From assembly GCA_037954235.1 (NCBI GenBank), contig JBBMOA010000004.1, positions 29,865,420 to 29,929,419 on the forward strand: a stretch of DNA of 64,000 bases, given 5' to 3'. Source of the DNA: Aulostomus chinensis. Its lineage: Eukaryota > Chordata > Actinopteri > Syngnathiformes > Aulostomidae. Made by a program: the position numbers and the translations under genes. The notes beneath the pieces were generated by a model. That model made no database searches. It was given only the letters and a program-made list of their open reading frames with translations, and had not been told where the DNA came from. Shown here in pieces: positions 33,110 to 45,745 of this stretch; the stretch's first letter is position 1, and each line of letters opens with the position of its first letter.

Positions 33110-34264
33110 CTTATCAGCTCAGTGTGCATGAGGTCATGGTTGCTCATTGAAGAACCAGGGCTGCTCTCTCCACCAATCCACTGCCAACAAGCCAGACAAG
33201 TGGGACTGGAAACTGTTCTGCTCAGCAAGTTCATCTGGCATCATCATGACCTGCTCCTCTATCAGGGGCATCCACATTCTTCAATGTTGCCCTGAGTCAG
33301 CAGGAGCAGACGCTACCTTTAGGGGCCGAAGTGTTCACACGCAGAACCAGAACACAGCCACAGCTTTCTTTCATTTTCTGTCTCAAATACTTCACAAGTT
33401 TCAACTTGGTCCAAAACCTGCTCACCTCTCTGGGTGTCAAGTGTGTCTGCACCGTCTGACCAAACTTCATCAAATGTGTGAGTGTTATTTCCTCAAATCA
33501 ACTCTGGGCAGTGTTGATTGCAAGAAGAAAAAAAAGTAGAAAAAAGTTCTGTCAAGTCACGTTAGAACCAAGCTCTGGACCAAAGTCTGGTGCTTTTTCA
33601 ATTTTCAGTCAGTGAGTAATGTTCTATTCATTTCTGTAACTCTATCTCACATTGATACAGAGAGTTGATTTTAATCTTTTAAATCATGTGACCATCATCA
33701 TAACAGCTGTTGTCCTTGTTTTATCTGAAAACAAATTTATTCCTGATGAATTCCCACTGACTGTAGCAGAGACTTGTCCTCATCTTTTCTTCCATGCTCT
33801 GTGTCCTGTATATGGTTATAATGATGCCCACATTTAAGGTGAATGACAGTTTCAGACATTGTTCTATTTTAAGCATTTAACGTTCAATCTTGTGCCAGTT
33901 TGACAATGACTTGGATTCATAGGATGGGACACAAATTCAAAAATAGTAAACCTTCTTCTTTATCAGTGTTTTTGTTTCACTGTTGTCCTTTGTATTTTTG
34001 TTGAACTTTAACAGGAGCGCTTCCATGATGGAAAAGGGGGCTGAATATTTCTGTTCTATCAGACAAAGTCCAGGAGTGCAGTAAAACAGCCGGTCAAGGA
34101 AGCAACGGTGCTTCAAGCAAAAGGACCAGAGATCAGCAGCCATGTTGCCTCAGCAGCTTGAAGGTGACTCTTGTAGGGAGACCATTTCATTTCTTGTTCA
34201 CTCTCCTGATGAAGCTGATGTGTTTCAAAAGATCAAGTTAGGAAGCAGCAAAATGCACCAAGTG
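33110..34264. other. no recognisable gene
   Basis: A reading frame at 33147-33539 has no family features. 33680-33720 ('gtgaccatcatcataacagc') resembles 48440-48475 inverted. Otherwise unique-looking. Confidence 0.35.
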
Positions 34265-35335
34265 ACCTCTAAAGAGTCTCCAGCTGGTCCAGAACGCTGC
34301 AGCGAGGGTTTTGACGGGAGTTAAGAAGAGAGAAGACATCTCTCCCACTTTAGCTTCTCTCCACTGGCTTCCTGTAGGATCTAGAATCGACTTCAAAGTC
34401 CTTCTGCTAACTTATAAGGCTCTCAATGATAAAGCTCCATCCTATTTGAAAGAGCTCATTAGTCCCTACTGTCCGACCAGAGCACTCCGCTCCCAGAATG
34501 CAGGTCTTTTAGTGATTCCCAGTATCAATAAAAACAGACTGGGAGGTAGAGCCTTTAGTTACCGGGCTCCTCTACTGTGGAACCAGCTCTCTCCATGGGT
34601 CAGAGAGGCAGACACTTTAACTACGTTTAAGTCCAGGCTTAAGACCTTCCTCTATGACAGAGCCTTCAGTTAGGACTGGTTCAGGTAGCTCTGAACCATT
34701 GATAGCTATGCTGCTACAGGCTTAGACTGCTGGGGGACACATCAGGTTACATGGAGCCCTTCCCTCCTCTCCCCCTCTCTCCTCCTCTCCTCCCTGCACA
34801 TTTTTGGAACTGTCATTACCACTACTTGTTGCACTTTGTAGTTTGGCCTTGGTGTCTCGCAGTCTCTCTGTGTTTCCACAGATCCACCAGAGCCCCAACC
34901 GCCGCCTGCATCGCCCCCCCCCCCTCTTATTCCCTACTGTTACACTGGCCTGCGCTCCCCTTCCATGAACCAGTCTGCCATCCAGTCCCCCATCAAGCTG
35001 GCTTGCTCTCCCTGCCTCCCCTACCAGAAGCTTCCTTCTTCAGCTGTTATTAACATTTCCGTGTTTCCCACATTTTGTATTGTAAACTGTTTTCTTGTCT
35101 GTAGCAACATCTACTGCACGTCTGTCCGTCCTGGGTGAGGGATCCCTCCTCTGTTGCTCACCCTGAGGTTTCTCAGATTTTTCCCTGTTAAAAGGGTTTT
35201 CTATGGAGTTTTTCCTCAGTCGATGTGAGGGTCTAAGGGCAGAGGATGTTGTTATGATGCCATGTGAAGCCCTTTGAGACAAACTGTTTGTGAAAATGGG
35301 CTCTACAAATAAAATTACCTTACCTTACCTACCTA
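34265..35335 (+). mobile_element. 5'-truncated non-LTR retrotransposon (Rex1/L2 group)
   Basis: Contains the C-terminal end of ORF2 and a 3'UTR ending in 'gggctctacaaataaaatt' plus a (CTTAC)-like tail. 5' truncation is usual for LINEs. The family is given at group level. Confidence 0.75.
34281..34673 (+). pseudogene. LINE ORF2 C-terminal fragment
   Basis: About 130 residues are open to the TAG at 34671. They include QNAAARVLTG, LASLHWLPVGSRIDFKVLLL, YKALNDKAPSYLKEL, GGRAFSYRAPLLWNQL and TFKSRLKTFLYDRAF, the conserved tail that follows reverse transcriptase in teleost Rex1/L2-group LINEs. The reverse transcriptase and endonuclease domains are missing, so this is a dead 3' fragment. Confidence 0.8.
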
Positions 35336-35339
35336 CCTC

Positions 35340-36477
<1,138 letters not shown>

Positions 36478-36990
36478 CTTCGTTAGCAGTCCAGTGAAAC
36501 TCAGCTAATTTATCTGAGGACTTCACTTTGAAACCCTCTGTTTCAGACACGCTGTCGTCTGCCTCCTCAGATGCTGAAACTGTCAGAGGTCCTAAAAAAT
36601 GTCTGGAGAATCATGGATGAGATTCACCTCCAGTAGGATTCAACAAAACATCTCTGTGTTGTTAAATGCAGTTGACATGAAATGTGTTAAGTTGGTCAGG
36701 CTTGTTTCATGAAGTAGGTGTTGTTTTATATCAGGAAACAGGAGATGTGGTGCTGACAATCTGATGCGTCTGCAGCAGTGAAGGAGAGGAAACTGCTCAT
36801 CTGATCAGAAGATCATGAGTGTCGCAACTCTGATGTGGATGACGTGTCCGACCCCCAGCTTTATCTTTGTATCACTTCAGCACATCAGGAGCTGTTGACA
36901 CGGACATGAAAAGCTGCACTTAAGAGTCCTGATGAGGAAATAAGAGTGAAGAAACTAGTAGCAGACGATCGGAGGAGCTTGACACTGGAC

Positions 36991-37045
36991 ATGGATGGCA
37001 GGGTGCTGCTGGTGCTGCTGGTGCTGCTGGTGCTGTGGAGCTCAG
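36991..37045 (+). CDS. candidate orphan signal-peptide exon
   Basis: Starts at an ATG and reads MDGRVLLVLLVLLVLWSS, a charged start followed by a leucine/valine stretch, then breaks at a good donor (tcag|gtaggctt) in phase 1. This is the usual form of exon 1 in secreted or membrane proteins, e.g. of the immunoglobulin superfamily. No matching downstream exon was found before 40 kb, so the gene is either lost here or the exon is fortuitous: the leucines come from a (ctggtg)n stretch that could be a simple repeat. Confidence 0.35.
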
Positions 37046-37508
37046 GTAGGCTTCCTGTTGGAGGTGTTGTTGATCTGCATGGTTCAGATAGACGTGTGTT
37101 TGAAACGGCTCAAATCAACTGGCTCATGTCCTGGAGGCAGCAGCTGCATTTCTGGATTGACTCCCTCACTGTTTGCTCCAGTCGGCCCTCAACTGCTCTG
37201 ATGTTCTGTGTTCCGTATGTCAAGAAGTCAAATAAATGGACTGTTCTCCAGTTGTAGTGTGCTGGTACAAACACAGTAGTTCAATCACATGAGGTGGCTG
37301 AGCTGCTGCTCAACCCAGAGAGTGTCGGTCATCCACAGTCTAACTAGTCTCAGCTTAGTTTCAGATCAACTTGAAAAATATTCTTTTAATTTACATGAAG
37401 CAGGAGAGACAAGATAACAGGAACGCTGAGAAAAGACCGAGTGTCAACAACTGAACCATGAAATAAGAAACTAGAATCAAAGACACTGAAGCCACATTTG
37501 CAGAAATT
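37046..37508. other. no recognisable feature
   Basis: Would be intron 1 if the preceding exon is real; no acceptor-plus-domain candidate was recognised. Confidence 0.3.
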
Positions 37509-38082
<574 letters not shown>

Positions 38083-38086
38083 GTGT

Positions 38087-38152
<66 letters not shown>

Positions 38153-38154
38153 AT
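38083..38154. repeat. (TG)n microsatellite with TA interruptions
   Basis: TG run broken by three 'tatg' steps. Confidence 0.95.
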
Positions 38155-39612
38155 GAGTGTCCCAAAGAGAGAAGGAGGAGGGGGGAACCTGTCCAGTCAG
38201 CATCAGCAGCAGAGGCTCACAGCTGAGGCTGGCTAGCCACTAGTTAGCAGCGTCGGGTGTGGAACCAAACGAAAGGAGGAAGCTGCTGATGGAAGCCACC
38301 AGCCGCTATTCCATCTCCTCCCAGTTCAACCCCCAGACCCAATGTCAGGGCGTCTGCTCATGACATATTTGTCTCATTTATTTATTATTCATTTATTCAA
38401 GTAGTTGAGCAATCGGACGGTTGAAAGTCATTTTGTGTGTTTTCTCTTTAAAGAGGACTGGACAAACTGGAAAGGGAGAGGCAGGAAATTGGAGGAAACA
38501 ATGAACAAGATTAATTCATGAATTGAAATGCTAAAATTAAAAGAATTATCTGGGGGGAAAAAGAAACTAAAAATAATTTTAACAAATCAATAATTCATTA
38601 ATAATGAGAGACTGATATTGTGTCAGTGTTGTGTGTAAATTGATGGTGTGTGTGTTGTGTTCATTATCTTCGTATCTCAATCATATTAATAATGAATGAT
38701 GAATATCTATCATGGTAGGCTGATGAATGACATCTGAAGAAGATCATTGTAAAAAGAAATAGAATAAATGAATGGGTAGAGAAATAAATCCTACTTTAAG
38801 GCCTTTTAACATTTGTAATTGAGAACCTCTGGTTTCTATCATACAGAAATATCAATAAAATATAATTCCACAATAATTTTGTTCAGCAAAGAATAAACAA
38901 ACACAAAGGAGACAAAGAGTAAAAATATGTAATTAATGACTATCACCATAATAAGAAAAACAATAACCATAGTTGTGATATTAATATAAAGGTGATGTCA
39001 TCATTAACAACATTGTTAATGCCAGAACAATAATAGCAAGAGTAGTGATGAGAACCAGAAAACAGTGATGCCGCAAAAACAGTGATAATAATAATAATGA
39101 TAATAATAATAATAATGAGAGAGAAGTGTCACATTTCATTAATAACTTGTGTTTGGTAATAATAATGGTGAATGAGGATAAATTGTTCATCTCTGGTTTG
39201 CTGTTCCTATTTTTTTCCTCCTCCACTTGCAGTGATTCCTCATACAGGATTTGTAGCATTTCTACTGTCAAAAAATATATAAACAAGCAAGTGGACGAGG
39301 AGAAAGAGACCAGAACATAGTTATAATGTCTGAAATGATACATTATTAATAATAGAATAGAACAAAATATTGATTGAGTGAGAGTATTAATAATAATAAC
39401 AATAATAATAATTTCATCATGCAGTAATTCTGTATTATTCAGAATCAATGGTATCCTTTTCAATGCTTTTGTTGTTATCACCACGATCAGTAGAAATGTT
39501 TCTAATACAGCAACAATAATATCAAATATAATATAATTATGATATTGTAATGAAAACAATAAATGTATGAACAAATAAAGGCATTTTAAAAAGAATAAAG
39601 GGTGAATGGAGC
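38155..39612. other. AT-rich region with (AAT)n-like stretches
   Basis: No gene. Long AATAAT/ATAATA runs (39080-39120, 39390-39410, 39500-39540) give a long but compositionally biased minus-strand reading frame. Confidence 0.5.
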
Positions 39613-39613
39613 T

Positions 39614-39682
<69 letters not shown>
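39614..39682. repeat. (TG)n microsatellite
   Basis: About 34 TG repeats, adjoining the end of the piggyBac-like remnant. Confidence 0.97.
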
Positions 39683-39686
<4 letters not shown>

Positions 39687-39689
39687 AGT

Positions 39690-40085
39690 TGAACCACAAT
39701 CCGTTTGTCCTGCTGTCCTGACTGCTTGGGCAGACCTGACTCCTCTTTCTTCTGGAATCCGGTGGCCTGAGTGGGTTGTGGCTGTGGCTGTTCTGGTTGG
39801 TGTTGAGGCAGGGCTGCTGAGGAGGATGCTGGCGTGGTTGCTCTCTGTGTTGCTGATGGCATGGATGGAGTGCTGGGTGAGCTCTGCAGCTGTCTGAGCA
39901 AGGCTGCAGCGTCTGGGTCTCGGGGCATCCGTTCCCTTCCCTCGATGTGTGGCTTGACCAGGGAATTTCCCAGCTCCTCCAGAAACATTCTCCACTTGCT
40001 TTTCTTGGTTCCACTCTTGGTGGATGTGGGTCCACAACACCAATGCATTCTATGCAGACACATCAAGGATGCTGCAAAACACAAG
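39690..40085 (-). pseudogene. piggyBac-like transposase C-terminal remnant
   Basis: The minus strand reads ILDVSA-stop-NALVLWTHIHQEWNQ (40065-40000) and, after a frameshift near 39998, KSKWRMFLEELGNSLVKPHI and GRERMPRDPDAAALLRQLQ (to about 39880). This order is typical of the end of the catalytic domain of PGBD4-type piggyBac transposases (YNA.VLW ... FLEELGK.LV.P.I..R...PR). A Pro/Gln-rich tail follows; the usual cysteine-rich end domain is not visible. A 'tttgcag' acceptor-like site precedes it. The stop, the frameshift and the lack of N-terminal parts show it is dead. Confidence 0.65.
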
Positions 40086-40319
40086 AATCCACCCTGAGAC
40101 TTTCTCTTCAACCGTGTTGAGGTCTTCATGACTGTGATGATGCAGGTTGTCTTTCTTATTTTCGTCTTACAATTATTTATAAATAAATAAATAAATAATA
40201 AATGTTATATTTAGAAAATCAGACAGCACAAAAACAGAAAATGGCGCCATATCATTTACATTTTCTGTCATACATCTGAATGTGTAGACTCTTTTTTTAT
40301 AAAACCCCTCCACTCTGTA

Positions 40320-40392
40320 GGGCTGGTGGTGCAATGGACAACGCGTCTGACTTCAGCTCAGAAGATTCCAGGTTCAACTCCTGACTCGGCTG
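40320..40392 (+). pseudogene. tRNA-Arg-like pseudogene with anticodon TCA
   Basis: 73 nt alignable to tRNA-Arg: D arm gtgc..gcgt, anticodon stem tctga/tcaga around cttcagc (anticodon TCA), variable agatt, T arm ccagg ttcaact cctga. The acceptor has at least two mismatches (gggctgg/ctcggct) and the T stem one. With TCA it would read UGA stop codons, but the broken stems suggest a pseudogene. Confidence 0.6.
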
Positions 40393-40659
40393 AAAGTGAA
40401 TGTGGAGCAACTTCTCCTGCCAATATTCCATCCTGAATAACACCTGTCCTGACTGGCAATCAAAGAAGGCTCCAGTGGTGAATGCTGTCAACAATGTTCC
40501 CCAAAGCCACCATTCAGCATTATACAAAGTATCATCAGAGATCCCATTGCAAAGTAAGAGTGGGCCTGTCTTCACATGCTCATACATTTAAAAACCCATC
40601 TCAATAAATTCTGCTTCTATGCACCATTAAAGTACACAATGCATATTCATACACAAATA

Positions 40660-40860
40660 TCCACATATGTACAGTACAGAGAACAAACAAGAACAAGTAC
40701 AGAGTGAATCCTGGAGAGAAAAGGTGAGGTGCATCAGAAACCAGAGCAGATGTTTGAAAATGCTTGATGATTTGAAGATGAGAAAGGAAGTGAGAGACCG
40801 AAGTGAGGAGGAAAGGTTGTTCCAATCTGATGGAGCTTTAAATACAACCGGACAAAGCAG
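40660..40860 (-). pseudogene. LINE ORF2 C-terminal remnant
   Basis: On the minus strand, FKAPSDWNNLSSSLRSL, FLIFKSSSIFKHLL and a final CTCSCLF resemble the tail of teleost L2/CR1-group ORF2 proteins. It joins the LINE-tail fragment at 40850, which lies in the opposite orientation. Confidence 0.4.
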
Positions 40861-41080
40861 AAGGCCGTCCCCACTGATCCTGGATCTGCTCGACATTCCT
40901 GTCTGTTAAAAGGAAGGTTTTCATCACCGCTGTTGCAGGATGTGCTGCTGATGGAGAATTGTTGGGTGTAGATTCATTGAAGGAGTTTGGCGCTGGACCT
41001 GCTCTACTAGTGAAGAGTTATGAGAGAACTTTTGTTGTGATTTGGTTCCATACAAATAAAAATGACTTGACTTGATTTGG
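40850..41080 (+). mobile_element. Rex1/L2-like LINE 3'-tail fragment
   Basis: A diverged copy of the tail at 14810-15050, ending 'acaaataaaaatgacttgac'. Confidence 0.5.
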
Positions 41081-41227
41081 TGCCTCATGAGGAGAAAATT
41101 TGGGCACAAAAGTTGGACAAGAGTGTTTGTGGAGGGGTGATTTTTTTTTTTTTGCAGTGTTGTAAGTCACTGTAACTGCAGCTGAATGATTGAACTTTCT
41201 CCAAATATCCTCAAGATGGTTTCCAAA

Positions 41228-41268
41228 TGGGGCTGCACGGTGGTGCAGTGGTTAGCACTGTGAGTTGA
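41228..41268 (+). mobile_element. L2-type SINE/LINE 5' edge fragment
   Basis: 'gggctgcacggtggtgcag' and 'tggttagcactgtgag' are the well-known leading piece of the teleost L2-derived module; only about 40 bp remain. Confidence 0.5.
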
Positions 41269-41564
41269 TTTCAAAACATGAGCTGACAGAATCTACGTTT
41301 AGGGAGGAACCACCATATCCAGGGGTCTGGACCTTTTTGTAGTCAGAGCCATCAAAGTAGCAGACTAAGCTAGCAGACATTAGCATTGAGAAGAAACTGA
41401 TACCTGGAGCCTACTTTTGGGTCTGGTCAAGTGATAACAAAATAATATGACATCATTGTCAGACTGACGCCTGCTCAACACTGACCAAACACCGCCTTAT
41501 TGCATTGTGGGAAATTTCAGCTTGGATTGTGTCCATCAGTACACGCAAGAAATTTGTCTCATGC

Positions 41565-41636
41565 TGCCATGACCTGGAGTCGAACCGGGGTTGCTGCAGC
41601 CACAACACAGAGTACTAACCACTATACGATCACGGC
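41565..41636 (-). tRNA. tRNA-His(GTG)
   Basis: 72-nt cloverleaf with anticodon GTG in ttgtggc. Acceptor gccgtga/tcatggc pairs with wobbles, the D arm gtat..gtac is normal, the anticodon stem ctgtg/tgcag pairs, and the T loop ttcgact is intact. One C-A mismatch in the T stem (cccgg/ccagg). Single copy in the window. Confidence 0.8.
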
Positions 41637-42241
41637 CTCCTCAACACCAGATTGAGCTTCCATGTCTTTGAGATCAAAGAAAGAATTCTAAAATCAAACA
41701 CAAAACTCTTAGATCAAAGGTTGAAGTTCCCCAAGATTCAATTTTAGCTCAGACACTCTTCAAGGTGAAACCAGCAGAGGAGCTCAGTAGAGACAACTGG
41801 ACAGAAGCAGGACAGAACAGAGGCTCTGCACAATGGCAGGAGACAGGAAACAGGTTTGGACCATCTGGGCTTCTGTCCACTTTGATGGTTTTTAAAACAT
41901 TGAAGGAAAATGTAAAAATCAACATTGCGTTTAAATCATGATTTCTAGTTGAGTGTGTTTGCTCATCTGTTCCAGAAGCTTCTTCTAGAGTTGACCCTGA
42001 ATGAGTGGAGGGACCTTTTTGATCATCAGGACTGGTTTTTGATGGCCTGATGGTGCAGCGGGGTCATCATGGTCCTCCACCATCTGCAGGGGTTCCAGGA
42101 CTGTTGTGGTGTTTGTGGGAACTGCAGGGAGAAGCCCTCAGACCTGGAGAGGAAGTCCTGGACACCAGCAGACCTCTCAACACTTGCAGCATTTTTTTCA
42201 GCTCCACCAAACCCAACATTCACTGCCTCCTCATCATCTGG

Positions 42242-42385
42242 GCATCAAAAGCAGCTCAGACCTGCTGCAGCTCAGCAGACCTCAGCCATTTTTAGGATGT
42301 CTCAATGATTCTCCTTCACATGATTTTCATTCAGAAACAATAGAATTGTCAAATACCACAACAGTTTTCATCTTGCTGGTAAACA
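42242..42385 (+). repeat. direct copy of 32528-32670
   Basis: Same sequence and orientation as 32528-32670, ending at the (CA)n tract at 42386. Confidence 0.85.
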
Positions 42386-42408
42386 ACACACACACACACA
42401 CACACACA
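42386..42408. repeat. short (CA)n microsatellite
   Basis: About 11 CA repeats; counterpart of the TG tract at 17901 in the inverted cassette. Confidence 0.9.
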
Positions 42409-42409
42409 A

Positions 42410-43365
42410 ATAGTTTGTGTTTGTGAGAAGATTAAAAAAATCGACTGTGCTTCGATGAAGATAAATTGTTGAATATCAATCCTCTACTCATGCTCATGGG
42501 AGTGTAGTTGTTGTGGCCGAGTGGTTAAGGCGATGGACTAGAAATCCATTGGGGTCTCCCCGCGCAGGTTCGAGTCCTGCCAACAACGTTAAACTGCTGT
42601 TCCAGAGGAGACAACATCTGCTCCTACTGTAGGTCCATGTGTCAAAGGTTTTCTTTCAAGGGCTGTAGCAGCTGATGATGAGGGAGAGAGAGAGGATTGG
42701 TAGCATGTTGTCTTGTCTCAACCATTCTGGTGTTGACCAAAATCTTTGTTGATACTCCAGTGGTGGTGAAGGTGATGGAAATGTTCCAAGTGGGACGGTT
42801 CCATGTTCAACCAGTTTCATCTGGAACTGAGGTGGAGCTTAGGGTTAAGTAGGAATTGGTTTGGTTTAGTCCCTTGGTTTGGAATCCATCTTAGTCAGGA
42901 CATTTTGAGAAAATTATATCATGTCGTTGTAGTTATTTTGATTTACAACACTGGAAAAAAAAATCACCTCCCTTCCAAAAACCCTCCTCTTCAACTTTGT
43001 ACCCAAGTTGTCTCCTCATCAGGCACCACAGGATCCAGTAGGTTCAGTTAAAACAAGTCATTAGAGATTTAAAAAATGTCCATCAAACACAAAATAAGGC
43101 TTCAAATAGGTTTTCAATTTTATTTCATGTTGACACATTTTGTCCATTTAACATCAGGACTGCTCCTGGATCGTCTCCATGACCTCATCCCAGCACCAGA
43201 GTACCGCCCAAGTTCATCAAGGACAGTAAACATGAGCAGGTCTAGGTTCACCTCCATCTTTGGAGGTTGTTGAATTTCCTCTTGAGGACCGTCAGGCTGT
43301 TTCCTTACTTTGCTGTGACACAACAGCAGACAGCAACAAGGACTGCTGCAGTGCACTTGGTAATT
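42410..43365 (+). repeat. tRNA-Ser(AGA) cassette, inverted partner of 16899-17900
   Basis: Holds an intact tRNA-Ser and flanks matching the left copy base for base over long stretches, but without the 66-bp CA run. Confidence 0.88.
42507..42588 (+). tRNA. tRNA-Ser(AGA)
   Basis: 82 nt. All stems pair, including atgga/tccat in the anticodon arm; anticodon AGA, variable arm ggggtctcccc, T loop ttcgagt. The best preserved serine tRNA here and likely functional. A clear T-run terminator is not close downstream. Confidence 0.9.
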
Positions 43366-43382
43366 GGATGCACTGAAGTCAT

Positions 43383-43679
43383 CCATTCATGTCAGTGATG
43401 TCACTTGGCAGGACTGTCATTGCCGTCACATTCTAGAAAAGAATCCAGACTCCACACGTGGCTCCCATGATAACTGATGGACCTCTGGTTGGAGGCTGGA
43501 CGATGATGTTTGGTCTGGGGGGGTTAAGATGGTGGGGGCTGTTTCAGTTCTAGTGCTGAAGGCTTTCACCATGACAGTCAGACTCTCATCTGTCCTTCAT
43601 GTTCCCTCAAATGTGCAGTGTGGACCTCACACACTGAAATTTAGCCTGAAAACTCTTCATGAAAAGCAGGAGACTCAGA
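43383..43679 (-). repeat. tRNA-Asn 5' flank, inverted partner of 15173-15480
   Basis: Matches the left copy in opposite orientation up to the first base of the tRNA-Asn. Confidence 0.8.
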
Positions 43680-43753
43680 GTCTCTGTGGCTCAATCGGTC
43701 AGCGCGCTCGGCTGTTAACAGAGAGGCTGGTGGTTCGAGCCCACCCAGGGACG
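43680..43753 (+). tRNA. tRNA-Asn(GTT), slightly degenerate
   Basis: 74 nt, anticodon GTT in ctgttaa. Acceptor gtctctg/cagggac and T arm ggtgg ttcgagc ccacc are intact. Single mismatches in the D stem (T12-C23) and anticodon stem (G30-A40) may weaken it. Confidence 0.8.
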
Positions 43754-44181
43754 ATGAACAGGCTCTACTGGTGCTTAGGACTCTGTTGATCAGCTGCTGA
43801 GTTGCTACTTGATGTCAACATTGGTCTGTTTCATCCTGAGTAGTTTGATCATAGCAGAGATGTTGTATCATTGATCTGAATGTGGACAGATTGACCCTCC
43901 CCAGCAGATGCATGTGACAGATCTCTTGATGAGACACTTTGTGGTAAAGCCAGATTCTGCCAGTCCCACTGACATATTTCAGTCACACATGTTCAGAGAT
44001 GATTTTTTTTCCTGAATACATTTATTATTTTCTGATCACCTTGTGGATTTTTCATCATTCTCTTCATTACCATACTTTAGGTTGCAGTATGTACACCTTA
44101 GTTAGTCTTGGGTTTCAGAAATCACACAGCATACAAATAATAGCAGGTTGAAACATATTTATTTAAAAGAATTTAACATGG

Positions 44182-44183
<2 letters not shown>
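43754..44183. other. no recognisable feature
   Basis: Flank of the tRNA-Asn; nothing coding is seen. Confidence 0.4.

Positions 44184-44211
<28 letters not shown>
44184..44211. repeat. (CA)n microsatellite
   Basis: About 14 CA repeats, followed by 'cagcctgtctttggtata', which is inverted at 54862-54883 next to a TG tract. Confidence 0.95.
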
Positions 44212-44212
<1 letters not shown>

Positions 44213-44254
44213 GCCTGTCTTTGGTATAAAATGGTCTGTCACATTCTCTCACAT

Positions 44255-44713
44255 TGCACAACAACAAAACAAACAAAGACGGCCATGTCCAGTGTGGTCC
44301 TGGATATGACGACTGGACTGCAGGGTCCCAGTATCACTGTGACAATTCTTTTACCAGCTATGAACTTGGACAAGAACTTCTCAGGAGGAAACTTATCATG
44401 GTGGCACAGTGAAGAAAACTGGACCTGAGCTGCCTGCTGAAATCTTGCAGGTGAAGGACAGAGCTCCACCTCTTTGACAGACACCACCACTGTTGGCTCA
44501 TGTTGTCAGTTTTTGACACACACGCATCTAAACACACACACATACACATGCATGTTCTTGCACACAAAGACTTTTCCTCTGTTTTTGTTTTTTCTGGTTT
44601 TGGAACCAGTAGTTGGTTTCTGTTGGTTTGATTTGCTTGACTGGTTGTTGTTTGTTTGACCTTGCAAATCCATATTTTGGGTTCTGGCTTGTTCTGCTTT
44701 TCATTTTGTGTTT
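44255..44713 (+). repeat. 460-bp duplicated segment, copy 1
   Basis: Direct near-identical copy of 48796-49274, from 'tgcacaacaacaaaac' to 'ttcattttgtgttt'. A short reading frame (DMTTGLQGPSITVTILLPAM...) is shared by both, but no protein family is recognised. Confidence 0.85.
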
Positions 44714-45005
44714 CTTTCATGTGAAAGTGGCATAATTAAGACAAAAGACACTGTTAGAACAGAAAGATCCAGAAAACCCACCAACAAGAGGTGTGTCTGG
44801 TACAGATGTGGAATTATTGGCTAACACAATGTTGAGGCAACTGGGAAGAAGACAAACAAAAGAGGCTTGTGTGATTCAGACATTCATCAAAAATGGTCCT
44901 GTAGAACTGTTCAATGTGTCATGACTTCAGAAGCTCAAATCCTCTCTAAGTTCTAGTGAGAGTGGAAGAGATTATAAAATGAGAGAGGCAGGGCCCTCAC
45001 TCAGA

Positions 45006-45078
45006 GCTGAAACAGCTCAGTTAGGAGAGCGTTAGACTGAAGATCTAAAGGTCCCTGGTCCGATCCCAGGTTTCAGCA
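45006..45078 (+). tRNA. tRNA-Phe(GAA), T-loop variant
   Basis: 73 nt; all stems pair; anticodon GAA. The T loop reads tccgatc instead of ttcgatc (T55 to C), which also alters the B box. The same change is in the copy at 56251, so it predates the duplication. Confidence 0.8.
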
Positions 45079-45321
45079 GAGGAACAGCATTGACTTTACT
45101 TTCCAGTGGAGGAACTGCAGACATGAAGGAAACGAACATCTTGTCCTGTGCATTCTTATGACATTCAAGACATTTTTGGAGCCTCTTGTTGGATTTTGCC
45201 ACAGAGAATCAGAGCCAATCAAAAGCATGGTGGACTTGAACATGGAGGATTGAACAAGTCAAGAAAGCATCAGTTTGACCTTCACAGGTGTTTCTTTTCC
45301 TGTCTAAATGCTGTAGGAAGA

Positions 45322-45394
45322 GCCTGAGTAGCTCAGACGGTAGAGCATCAGACTTTTAATCTGAGGGTCCAGGGTTCAAGTCCCTGTTCAGGTG
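45322..45394 (+). tRNA. tRNA-Lys(TTT)
   Basis: 73 nt; anticodon TTT in cttttaa; stems tcaga/tctga and caggg/ccctg pair; T loop ttcaagt is normal; the acceptor has two G-T wobbles (gcctgag/ttcaggt). Likely functional. Confidence 0.88.
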
Positions 45395-45554
45395 CTGTGG
45401 ATGTTCCAGTGTTTGACAACATGGTACTGGATGAAGTTCAGTGTTGAACAAACTGTCATCATTAAAAGTAGAAGTGTTCTTGTCTTGCCACTGTGAGACT
45501 GTCACTAGAAAACTGACCAATAATAATTTCATGTGGCATGCAATTAACAAAAGA

Positions 45555-45745
45555 CCACAAATAACACTGGTCAAGTTAATTTTATTTATTTTGCACCAAA
45601 TCACAACAAAAGTTATCTCATGACACTTTACAGGTAGAGCAGGTCCAGTACCAAACTCCTTCAGTGAATCTACACCCAACAATTCTCCATCAGCAAGCAC
45701 ATCCTGCAACAGTGGTGACAAAACCTTTAAACAGGCAGGAACATC
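45555..45745 (-). mobile_element. Rex1/L2-like LINE 3'-tail fragment, inverted
   Basis: Reverse copy of the tail at 14810-15050, carried along in the Phe/Lys cassette; another short piece with 'gataacttctgttgtgat' is at 45795-45860 on the plus strand. Confidence 0.5.

Noticed and set aside
38981..40129. A 382-residue minus-strand reading frame
   Set aside because: Only its N-terminal third overlaps the piggyBac remnant. The rest translates a TG microsatellite and AAT-rich DNA.
44358..44720. Protein-like frames shared by the duplicates at 44.3 and 48.8 kb
   Set aside because: Conservation follows from recent duplication; the frames end at different stops and show no family features.
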